From an uncultured Mycoplasmatota bacterium (GTDB lineage Bacteria; Bacillota_I; Bacilli_A; RF39; UBA660): DNA of 12,898 bases. Below the pieces are notes generated by a model. It worked only from the letters and a program-made list of their open reading frames with translations. It was not told where the DNA came from and ran no database searches. Made by a program: the position numbers and the translations under genes. Of the stretch, positions 7,573-12,898 are shown piece by piece. Positions within the stretch are counted from its first letter, which is position 1. The number at the start of each line of letters is the position of its first letter. The stretch is from positions 1 through 12,898 of the forward strand of contig URHJ01000027.1 of assembly GCA_900547465.1 (NCBI GenBank), given 5' to 3'.

Positions 7573-8268
7573 TACTTCATCATACTTATTATTTTTAATA
7601 AATTCACGTAATATTTTAGTTAAAGCACGTTTTTCTATTCTAGAGACATAACTACGAGAAATCTTTAACTCTTTAGCTATTTCTTTTTGTGTCTGTTCAT
7701 CTCTATTTAAAAGACCATACCTCCTAATTAGTATTTCCTTTTCCCTTTCAGTTAATACACTCATATATTCATTTAATAAAGCTATATTCTCTTTTAAACT
7801 AATCTCTTCAACAAAATCAGGTTTAGGAGCTTTTAAAACATCCATAATAGATATTTCATTACCATCTTTATCATAACCAATAGATTCGTTTATTGAAATA
7901 TTTTTTGTTGTTTTATTATTACTTCTGAAATACATCAAAACTTCGTTTTCAATACATCTCGCACAATAAGTTGTTATCCTAACTCCCTTATCATTCGAAA
8001 ATGTATCTACACCTTTTATTAATCCAATTGTACCAATGCTTATCAAATCATCTTGATCCACATACTTACTTTCAAATTTTTTAACAATATGCGCAACCAA
8101 TCTTAAATTATGTTCTATTAATTTATTTCTACTATTAGTATCTCCAAGCATCATCTGTTTAATACAATAATCCTCTTCTTCTTTTGTTAATGGATCAGGA
8201 AAAATTTGATTAGAATAAGAACCAGTCAAAAATATACCCTTTAATAACATATACAAACTACTTAACAA
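7570..8268 (-). CDS. sigK: Sporulation-specific sigma factor SigK (pro-sigma-K), uninterrupted
   Basis: This 232-residue protein resembles SigK more than SigE. Diagnostic stretches are IEHNLRLVAHIVKKFE (51-66), DLISIGTIGLIKGV (74-87), YCARCIENEVLMYFR (101-115), IGYDKDGNEISIMDVLK (130-146) and the region 4.2 helix ISRSYVSRIEKRALTK (203-218). In spore formers sigma-K drives late mother-cell genes for coat and maturation. The start is an unusual TTG at 8268 with GGGTGAT 4 nt upstream; the first internal ATG (8250) has no RBS. The TTG start also retains a short hydrophobic leader (MLSSLYMLLKGIFLTGS) before SYSNQIFPDPL. That region aligns with the pro-sequence that SpoIVFB removes from Bacillus pro-sigma-K, so this is probably an inactive precursor. 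The gene is in one piece, with no skin-type insertion. Its own promoter is unclear. Confidence 0.92.
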   Translation of the reverse strand: MLSSLYMLLKGIFLTGSYSNQIFPDPLTKEEEDYCIKQMMLGDTNSRNKLIEHNLRLVAHIVKKFESKYVDQDDLISIGTIGLIKGVDTFSNDKGVRITTYCARCIENEVLMYFRSNNKTTKNISINESIGYDKDGNEISIMDVLKAPKPDFVEEISLKENIALLNEYMSVLTEREKEILIRRYGLLNRDEQTQKEIAKELKISRSYVSRIEKRALTKILREFIKNNKYDEV

Positions 8269-8298
8269 TTAAATCACCCATTAAAATATATGATAAAA

Positions 8299-8327
8299 TT
8301 GACAAATCTAGACAATTTATTTATAAT
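8299..8327 (+). promoter_or_regulatory. Perfect consensus sigma-A promoter of the unknown 150-residue gene
   Basis: TTGACA (8299-8304), a spacer of exactly 17 bases and TATAAT (8322-8327) match the vegetative consensus at 12 of 12 positions. It is the strongest-looking promoter in the window. Predicted initiation near 8334 lies after the in-frame TTG at 8331, so the gene must start at ATG 8352. The element occupies the region upstream of divergent sigK. Confidence 0.88.
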
Positions 8328-8351
8328 ACGTTGCAGAATGGAAGTGATATT

Positions 8352-8804
8352 ATGTCATACTTCAATAGTTTAATGAATCAAATGCTTTTAGTAAGAAAAG
8401 ATGTAAATGATATTGACTTTACGGCAGAATTCATTGAAAATAATCAAATAATAAAAGAATTATCAGATTATTTAAGTGATGATTCTGCATTTGCAGAATA
8501 TATTCCTGTTGATCTAATTGAATCATATAACATAATCCCAAAAAGAATTACAATGGAGCAAAGAAGAAACCTTGTTTTAGGTATTAATTTTTTCCATTCT
8601 TCAGAATTTCTAGATCAACATAATAGTGAATGTTTTGTATACAACGAAAGTGATTTAGACTCATTAATAAAAAGAAGAACAGAAGATTTTGAATATATGA
8701 TAGTAGATCAAAAACCAGAATACTTCAATGACTATACAAAACTTGGTATAAAAGAAGAAGCCTATACCTACTATAAAACAGGAAATAGATTTAGAAAAAA
8801 ATAA
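8352..8804 (+). CDS. Acidic protein of unknown function, divergent from sigK
   Basis: I do not recognise this 150-residue protein. It has no signal peptide or membrane segment and looks cytosolic and soluble. The N-terminal half is acidic and helical, with clusters at 19-30 and 36-49 (KELSDYLSDDSAFAEY). A central stretch around PKRITMEQRRNLVLGINFFHSSEFLD (63-88) is the most structured. C-terminal charged segments are rich in Tyr, Asp and Glu, and the protein ends in a basic tail (FRKK). It has single His residues (82, 90) and one Cys (94), with no metal-binding motif. The TTG 21 bases upstream is rejected because it precedes the predicted transcription start. ATG 8352 has GGAAGTGAT just upstream. 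A perfect sigma-A promoter suggests high vegetative expression. It is divergent from sigK and convergent with murE; both ends are its own, so it is monocistronic. Confidence 0.8.
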   Translation: MSYFNSLMNQMLLVRKDVNDIDFTAEFIENNQIIKELSDYLSDDSAFAEYIPVDLIESYNIIPKRITMEQRRNLVLGINFFHSSEFLDQHNSECFVYNESDLDSLIKRRTEDFEYMIVDQKPEYFNDYTKLGIKEEAYTYYKTGNRFRKK

Positions 8805-8831
8805 GGTTACATCATTATGATGCAACCTTTT
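8805..8831. terminator. Shared bidirectional terminator between the unknown gene and murE
   Basis: An 11-base inverted repeat (8805-8815 with 8817-8827, GGTTACATCAT against ATGATGCAACC) is followed by TTTT on the plus strand. On the minus strand it is followed by a long T run (the A-rich 3' end of the unknown gene). The single imperfect pair (8809/8823) is A-C in plus-strand RNA but a U-G wobble in minus-strand RNA. The hairpin and T tract are therefore better for murE. The murE stop codon lies inside the stem. Confidence 0.85.
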
Positions 8832-10263
8832 CTAATTCCTTACGTTTTTTAACAGCACTATAAGCTTCTTCTATATCATTAAAATAAATTGTTTCATTCT
8901 TTAGTTTTTGATATGTTTCATTTCCTTTTCCTAAAATAAGAACCATATCTTTATCTTTTGCCATCATAACTGCTTTTTCTATAGCATCATGACGATCTAT
9001 TACTATTTCATAGTTATCGTGATCATTCTTTAGCTCACTAATAATATCTTCACATATATCTTTTGGATCTTCACTTCTGGGATCTTCATAAGTAAATATA
9101 GCATAACTAGCATTATTAACAACAGCGTTACCAACCTTTGGTCTTTTTAAGTAATCTCTCTCTCCTGCCTGTCCAATTACTACAATTGATCTATTAATAT
9201 CAAGTGTATGTACAAAATTAAGTAAGTTAGAAATACCATTTGGTGTATGAGCATAATCAACCATGACATAGTAAGGTGTATTAGTATCTAATAATTCCAA
9301 ACGACCACTAATTTTAATATTAGGTATATTTTTTATTAATTCATTAATATCAAATCCAAGTGATATTGCAGATAAAAGACCAGCAGATAAATTATATACA
9401 TTAAAATCTCCTAATAATGGACTTTCAACATCATATATTTCTCCATCATATTTCCAAGTAATTAATGTCTTATCAGGGAATACACTAAATTTAACAATTT
9501 GAAGATCATTATCTTCTCCTTTTCCATATGTTAAAACCTTTCCATTACAAGCTTTTTTAACTTCAAGAAAATGAGAATCATCACTATTTAAAATGCAATG
9601 ACCATCTTTTTTACATCTTCTAAAAACTTCCTTTTTACAATCTATATAATTTTCAAAACTACCATGAATATTTAAATGTTCACTCGTAATATTAGTATAA
9701 ACACTTACATCATATTCTAAGTTTTCTAGTCTCTTTCTAAAATATGCTTCACTACTTGCTTCCATAACAGCATAAGAACAACCATCATTTCTAAAATCTC
9801 TTAAAAACTTATATAAAAGTGTTTCATCAGGTGTCGTATTCGGATTATCATCCATAACTTTATCTTTCCAACTTCTACCATTAGTTCCAATATAACCACA
9901 ATTATCCTTACCTATTAAAGTTTGAATTATAGTAGCAGTTGAAGTTTTTCCATCTGTACCTGTTACCCCTATCATTGTTAATTCATTTTCTGGATAATCA
10001 TAAAGCCTTTGACATAATCTAGATAACTCACTATTTGTATCATCAACTTTTATTACTGGAACAGAGGAAGTGATGTTATCTCTACTAACAACAATAGCAC
10101 TAGCTCCATTCTTCACTGCTTCTTCTATAAAATCATGTCTATCAGCAGTAACTCCCATAGTACAAACAAAAATATCTCCCTTTTCAACTTGTTTTGAATT
10201 TATCTTAACAGCGCCTATTTCTACATCACTATCTATATCATATAATTCGCTTAATTTTTTCAT
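8815..10263 (-). CDS. murE: UDP-N-acetylmuramoyl-tripeptide ligase MurE
   Basis: This 482-residue Mur ligase adds the third stem-peptide residue to UDP-MurNAc-L-Ala-D-Glu in the cytoplasm. The N-terminal domain (1-90) binds UDP-MurNAc. The central ATPase has GVTGTDGKTST (99-109), NTTPDET (142-148) and the HLNIHG...YIDCKK segment (196-211), where K210 would be the carbamylated lysine. The C-terminal domain has GRLELLD (320-326), DYAHTPNG (336-343), AGERDYLKRP (366-375), EDPRSEDP (393-400) and GKGNETYQ (445-452). GTDGKTS and AGERD resemble the Staphylococcus lysine-type enzyme. EDPR and GKGNE sit at the selectivity loops and recall diaminopimelate-type or Thermotoga enzymes, so the added amino acid is uncertain. 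An ATG at 10281 is rejected because it overlaps the -10; ATG 10263 has GGGTGAT 3 nt upstream. It is monocistronic, ending in the shared hairpin. Confidence 0.93.
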   Translation of the reverse strand: MKKLSELYDIDSDVEIGAVKINSKQVEKGDIFVCTMGVTADRHDFIEEAVKNGASAIVVSRDNITSSVPVIKVDDTNSELSRLCQRLYDYPENELTMIGVTGTDGKTSTATIIQTLIGKDNCGYIGTNGRSWKDKVMDDNPNTTPDETLLYKFLRDFRNDGCSYAVMEASSEAYFRKRLENLEYDVSVYTNITSEHLNIHGSFENYIDCKKEVFRRCKKDGHCILNSDDSHFLEVKKACNGKVLTYGKGEDNDLQIVKFSVFPDKTLITWKYDGEIYDVESPLLGDFNVYNLSAGLLSAISLGFDINELIKNIPNIKISGRLELLDTNTPYYVMVDYAHTPNGISNLLNFVHTLDINRSIVVIGQAGERDYLKRPKVGNAVVNNASYAIFTYEDPRSEDPKDICEDIISELKNDHDNYEIVIDRHDAIEKAVMMAKDKDMVLILGKGNETYQKLKNETIYFNDIEEAYSAVKKRKELEKVAS

Positions 10264-10279
10264 TTTATCACCCATACAC

Positions 10280-10285
10280 ATTATA
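10280..10285 (-). promoter_or_regulatory. -10 element of the murE promoter
   Basis: A perfect TATAAT on the minus strand lies 17 bases upstream of the chosen start codon. The hexamer at the usual -35 distance, TTTAAT (10303-10308), is weak. Predicted initiation near 10273 falls after the alternative ATG at 10281. The leader is only about 10 bases and holds GGGTGAT. Confidence 0.5.
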
Positions 10286-10317
10286 TCGTAAACTTATGTA
10301 AAATTAAAGTTTTTTTA

Positions 10318-10352
10318 TTGATATAGACAAATATTTACGTTAGAATTATAAA
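10318..10352 (+). promoter_or_regulatory. Two overlapping sigma-A promoters of the arginase gene
   Basis: TTGATA (10318-10323) and TAGAAT (10341-10346) are 17 bases apart, and each matches consensus at 5 of 6. Shifted by exactly 6 bases, TAGACA (10324-10329, 5 of 6) and TATAAA (10347-10352, 5 of 6) are also 17 apart. The second -35 starts where the first ends, and the second -10 starts where the first -10 ends. One or both may be used. The arrangement is visible directly; activity is inferred. Confidence 0.55.
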
Positions 10353-10369
10353 ATGGACGAGGTGATGAT

Positions 10370-11281
10370 ATGAAAAGCATAATTATCGGAGGAGAAACAG
10401 ACTTAGGAGTTCATATAGATGGCGCAAAACTAGGTCCTGTTCAATTAATTAACGATGTTAGAAGTTTTTATAAAGGTGAAATTCTAGAATATAAACAAGA
10501 TGAAAACATTATCAAAAGTAGAAATTTATCAGATCGAAGTAAAAATAAATATGAAATAAATGAAATGAACGAAGTTATGTACCAAGACATTGTAAAGAAA
10601 ATGAAGCAAGGTTATTTTCCTATAATGATAGGTGGAGATCATACCGTTGCGATTCCATCTAGCCTAGCTGATTGCTACAACAATGAAGAGATTGGTATGA
10701 TCTGGATTGATGCTCATGGTGATTATAATACATTTGAAACAACAACAACAGGTAATATACATGGACTTCCTCTTGCTACTATAACTGGATATAAATGTGA
10801 AGAATTAAGAAGATTCCATAAAGGTGATGTCATAAATCCAGAGAAAACAGTTATTGTAGGTGCAAGAAGCATCGATCCGGGAGAAAGAGAAAATTTAAAA
10901 TATTCAGGAGTAACAATCTTTACAACAGAAGATATCAAAAAAGAAGGTACTAAAGCTATAATGGAAAAGGCTTGGCAAATTGCTTCACACAAAACAAAAA
11001 GTGTTCATGTCAGTTATGATTTAGATGTTATAGATCCCGATGATGCACCTGGTGTATCAATACCAGAATTTGATGGAATATCAACAAAAGAAGCCATGGA
11101 AATATGTGACAATATTATAGAAAATTTTGATAAGATAAGCTCATTTGATTTAGTTGAACTAAACCCACTACGCGATGTAAATAGAAAAACAGAACAAATA
11201 GGTTTAAACATTCTAGCCAAAGTAATCAAAAAGGTAGAAGAACTACCAGACAAAAAAATAGAAATAGAAGAATATTTTTAA
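10370..11281 (+). CDS. Arginase (ureohydrolase family)
   Basis: This 303-residue manganese ureohydrolase is a full-length member of the arginase/agmatinase family; arginases convert L-arginine to ornithine and urea. The metal ligands are all present: H91 (GGDH), D114, H116 and D118 (IDAHGDYN), and D217 and D219 (YDLDVIDP). Arginase, rather than agmatinase, is indicated by DAHGDYNTFETTTTGNIHGLP (114-134), which matches the RocF pattern including N120, N129 and H131. E263 in VELNP is also conserved. One deviation is APGVSIPE (226-233), where most arginases have APGVGTP or APGTGTP; VS-P is more like formimidoylglutamases. The start ATG has GAGGTGAT 3 nt upstream. It is divergent from murE and convergent with the deaminase, and appears monocistronic. 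No arginine-uptake or ornithine gene is adjacent, so the pathway context is not visible here. Confidence 0.87.
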   Translation: MKSIIIGGETDLGVHIDGAKLGPVQLINDVRSFYKGEILEYKQDENIIKSRNLSDRSKNKYEINEMNEVMYQDIVKKMKQGYFPIMIGGDHTVAIPSSLADCYNNEEIGMIWIDAHGDYNTFETTTTGNIHGLPLATITGYKCEELRRFHKGDVINPEKTVIVGARSIDPGERENLKYSGVTIFTTEDIKKEGTKAIMEKAWQIASHKTKSVHVSYDLDVIDPDDAPGVSIPEFDGISTKEAMEICDNIIENFDKISSFDLVELNPLRDVNRKTEQIGLNILAKVIKKVEELPDKKIEIEEYF

Positions 11282-11299
11282 ACTTCTATTTCTTTTTTT
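11260..11299. terminator. Shared bidirectional terminator between arginase and the deaminase
   Basis: A perfect 11-bp stem, AGAAATAGAAG (11260-11270) and CTTCTATTTCT (11283-11293), encloses a 12-nt loop containing the arginase stop. On the plus strand a run of seven T (11293-11299) follows. On the minus strand the A-run at 11252-11258 reads as seven T. It can therefore end transcription in both directions, and its left arm lies within the last arginase codons. Confidence 0.85.
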
Positions 11300-12593
11300 A
11301 TATTATTTCAGTATCATTAAATCTTCTACTTACAATATCATCTATTTTACTCTTTAAATCATCAAGATCAATATCAAGCATTAATTTATTATCTTTCATT
11401 AATACTTCGCCATTAATAATAGTAGTTGAAACATTAAAAGACTGAGTATTATGAACAATATTAGTAATTGGTGAAACATTAGGGTAAGCTTCTACATTAT
11501 TCATATCCAGTATAATTAGATCTGCTTTTTTACCAATTTCAATACTACCAATTAAATTATCTACTCCAAGGGATTTAGCCCCGTTTATAGTAGCCATTTT
11601 TAAAACATCATAGGAAGACATAACAGATGGATCTTTGTATTTTCCTTTCTGTAACAAGTCAACTAATGACATATGGTAAAATAAATTCATATTATTACCG
11701 CTACCTTGACCATCTGTACCTAAAGAAATATTTACATAATTTCTATATTTTACTATATCCGCAACGCCACATCCTAAATCCAAATTACTAACAGGATTAT
11801 GAACAAAACTAACATCTTTACCCTTTAATTTTTCTAATCCATAATCAGATATAAAAGTTGCATGAGCAAGAATCAACTTATTTCTAAACAATCCAACTTC
11901 TTCTAAAGCATCTACAGGATCTTTTCCATACAGTTTTCTTATTTGTTGAACTTCATTCTCATTTTCAGAAAAATGAATATGAAATGGTAAATTATATTGA
12001 AGTGCTAAATCACTGCATTTCTTCAAATATTCTTTACTACAAGTATAAAAAGCGTGTGGGGCAATCGCAAATTTTATTAACTCATTATCTTTATTTTCTT
12101 CATAGAGTCTTTTAAAGTCAGCAATCCTATTATCACCATCTTCATCATTATCCATTAGACATCTACCAAAAAGACATCTAACTTTAGTTTCTCTTAAAGC
12201 TTTAAGACTACCATCACAATTAAAATACATATCATTACTCATAACAGTACCAGATTTAATCATTTCAATAGCAGAAAGTAGTGTTGAATAATAAATATCT
12301 TCATTTGTTAGTTTATCCTCTATTGGCCATATTTTTTTAGTTAACCAATCATTTAAACTTAAATTATCGTTTGTTGCTCTAAAAATACTCATTCCTAAAT
12401 GTGTATGTGCATTAATCAAACCAGGCATAACAATCTTACCACTAGCATCAATAACTTCATCATAATTACCTTCATAATTTGATGTTAATGCTGCTATAGC
12501 ATCCCCGTCAATTACAATGTCTAGTTTCTCATATTTTTTCCTTCTACTATCATCCATAGTAACAACTGTTCCATTTTTTATAACCTTAATCAT
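11298..12593 (-). CDS. Amidohydrolase, MtaD-like 5'-methylthioadenosine/S-adenosylhomocysteine deaminase
   Basis: This 431-residue cytosolic metal-dependent hydrolase is of the AtzA/TrzN/MtaD type. A small beta-sandwich is formed by both termini (about 1-55 and 350-431). The barrel carries the metal and catalytic residues: H63 and H65 (NAHTHLG), H207 with E210 (HIHFSEN), H244 (LAHATF) and D294 (GTDGQGSGN). Conserved HNPVSNLDLGCG (265-276) and GKKADLIILD (354-363) support the subgroup. Related enzymes deaminate MTA, SAH, adenosine or guanine-like rings; the substrate cannot be fixed from sequence. An in-frame GTG at 12620 is rejected because it lies upstream of the -10 element. ATG 12593 has GGTGAT a few bases before it. 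The gene is monocistronic, with a repeat-containing promoter region and the shared hairpin at its end. Confidence 0.85.
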   Translation of the reverse strand: MIKVIKNGTVVTMDDSRRKKYEKLDIVIDGDAIAALTSNYEGNYDEVIDASGKIVMPGLINAHTHLGMSIFRATNDNLSLNDWLTKKIWPIEDKLTNEDIYYSTLLSAIEMIKSGTVMSNDMYFNCDGSLKALRETKVRCLFGRCLMDNDEDGDNRIADFKRLYEENKDNELIKFAIAPHAFYTCSKEYLKKCSDLALQYNLPFHIHFSENENEVQQIRKLYGKDPVDALEEVGLFRNKLILAHATFISDYGLEKLKGKDVSFVHNPVSNLDLGCGVADIVKYRNYVNISLGTDGQGSGNNMNLFYHMSLVDLLQKGKYKDPSVMSSYDVLKMATINGAKSLGVDNLIGSIEIGKKADLIILDMNNVEAYPNVSPITNIVHNTQSFNVSTTIINGEVLMKDNKLMLDIDLDDLKSKIDDIVSRRFNDTEII

Positions 12594-12608
12594 TCTATCA
12601 CCATTACA

Positions 12609-12617
12609 ATTGTAGCA
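12609..12617 (-). promoter_or_regulatory. Extended -10 promoter of the deaminase gene
   Basis: On the minus strand TACAAT (12609-12614, 5 of 6) is preceded by TG-C (12615-12617), an extended -10. No good -35 is seen 17 bases upstream. Predicted initiation near 12602 excludes the alternative GTG start at 12620. The -10 is also part of a 10-bp palindrome, TACAATTGTA. Confidence 0.55.
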
Positions 12618-12652
12618 CACTTTAAAAAAATTTAGTACACCTTAAAATTTTA
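12613..12652. repeat. Two imperfect 20-bp direct repeats upstream of the deaminase gene
   Basis: Copies at 12613-12632 and 12633-12652 share TAG-Y-ACAC-Y-TTAAAA on the plus strand and match at 14 of 20 positions. They lie back to back with a 20-bp period, close to two helical turns. They cover the sequence from the -10 to beyond the -35 region of the deaminase promoter, so they are candidate operator half-sites. The remaining spacer to 12662 is only A/T runs including a TTAAAATTTTAA palindrome. Confidence 0.5.
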
Positions 12653-12662
12653 ATTAAAAGAT

Positions 12663-12898
12663 TTAATCACGTAATGCATTTACATCTTCGTTAGTTAAAC
12701 CTGTACACTTAGTTATAATATTAATGTCTATACCCTCATTTAACATATTTTTAGCTATTTCAATATTTCTCTCATTTTTTCCCTCAGATATTCCTTCTGC
12801 CTTTCCTTGTGATAACCCATCTCTATATCCTTGATCTCTTAATGCCCATTCTTTATCGTATGCTTCTCCTACTCCTCCTTCAAAACTTACTTCTTCTG
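12663..12898 (-). CDS. C-terminal fragment of an Rpn-family (PD-(D/E)XK) nuclease/transposase-like protein
   Basis: An open frame enters from the right edge and ends in TAA (12663-12665), giving 77 visible residues. The visible part is the characteristic tail of Rpn/YhgA-type proteins. A charged helix with glycine every fourth residue (positions 23, 27, 31, 35 and 39 of the fragment: GYRD, GLSQ, GKAE, GISE, GKNE) is followed by NIEIAKNMLNEGIDINIITKCTGLTNEDV. The nuclease core would lie beyond the window, so activity cannot be judged. Family members are recombination-promoting nucleases, often present in many copies in gut bacteria. It is on the same strand as, and upstream of, the deaminase, with no obvious terminator between them. 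The family assignment rests on the tail pattern alone. Confidence 0.72.
   Translation of the reverse strand, partial: EEVSFEGGVGEAYDKEWALRDQGYRDGLSQGKAEGISEGKNERNIEIAKNMLNEGIDINIITKCTGLTNEDVNALRD

Noticed and set aside
7570..8268. Skin-like element or frameshift interrupting sigK
   Set aside because: Regions 2 through 4 are continuous in one frame with no recombinase or junction.
7570..8268. Assignment of the sporulation sigma as SigE
   Set aside because: The HNLRLVAHIVKKFE, DKDGNEISIMDVLK and ISRSYVSRIEKRAL segments follow SigK, not SigE, patterns.
8301..8315. GACAA direct repeat with a 10-base period in the sigK/unknown-gene spacer
   Set aside because: The five-base unit is part of the TTGACA element and too short to separate from chance.
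10287..10339. Inverted CGTAAA/TTTACG pair between murE and arginase as an arginine operator
   Set aside because: Six-base arms about 40 bases apart without resemblance to known ARG boxes.
62..12593. Possible TGA-as-tryptophan code, suggested by AT-richness and absence of TGA stops
   Set aside because: All proteins are full length in the standard code and tryptophans in conserved motifs are TGG, for example the WW pair in rpoD region 2.
1..12898. CRISPR arrays, tRNA or rRNA genes, insertion sequences, prophage genes or a defence system
   Set aside because: No regularly spaced repeats, cloverleaf signatures, terminal inverted repeats or relevant protein families were seen; spacers are all under about 100 bases.

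Overview
The window is a strongly AT-rich bacterial chromosome segment with short spacers, classical low-GC Gram-positive promoters and a Bacillus-style macromolecular-synthesis operon (dnaG-rpoD-trmK). It also carries the yqeG-yqeH ribosome-assembly pair, an intact sporulation sigma factor sigK, a murE and a peptidoglycan deacetylase. A walled, probably spore-forming or recently spore-forming member of the Bacilli/Erysipelotrichia-like lineages fits best, possibly an uncultured gut lineage; the species is not identifiable. Tryptophan is encoded by TGG in all genes checked, so the standard bacterial code applies. All 13 complete genes, and the partial one, end in TAA or TAG and none in TGA.

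Layout. Positions 62-3548 (minus) hold dnaG, rpoD and trmK, packed with 2-nt and -1-nt junctions behind one promoter. A DUF402 nucleotide-phosphatase-like gene lies upstream on the same strand with its own extended -10 promoter (3611-4123). It is divergent from a small five-helix membrane protein of the DUF6512 type (4205-4702, plus). That gene runs tail to tail, with a 4-nt overlap, into yqeH, which is preceded by and overlaps yqeG (4699-6211, minus). Next come a membrane-anchored polysaccharide deacetylase with an Ig-like domain (6256-7518) and sigK (7570-8268), both minus. Divergent from sigK is a 150-residue acidic protein of no recognised family, driven by a perfect consensus sigma-A promoter (TTGACA-17-TATAAT). 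It converges on murE (8815-10263, minus) through a shared hairpin terminator. An arginase (10370-11281, plus) is divergent from murE and converges, through a second shared hairpin, on an MtaD-type amidohydrolase/deaminase (11298-12593, minus). The right edge holds the C-terminal end of an Rpn-family (PD-(D/E)XK) nuclease/transposase-like gene.

Functional themes are replication priming and housekeeping transcription, ribosome maturation (YqeH, YqeG) and tRNA modification (TrmK). Cell-wall synthesis and editing (MurE, deacetylase), late mother-cell sporulation transcription (SigK), and nitrogen/nucleoside salvage (arginase, MTA/SAH-type deaminase) are also represented. Several obvious upstream start codons lie in or before the -10 element of the gene's own promoter. 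The starts given here were moved to internal ATGs with a ribosome-binding site, typically GGTGAT 3-6 nt upstream. No CRISPR array, rRNA, tRNA, insertion sequence or phage gene was seen. This is mostly an ordinary core-genome region. The points most worth a second look are the unknown gene paired with sigK, the divergent motifs in MurE, the two-copy 20-bp repeat over the deaminase promoter, and the Rpn fragment.
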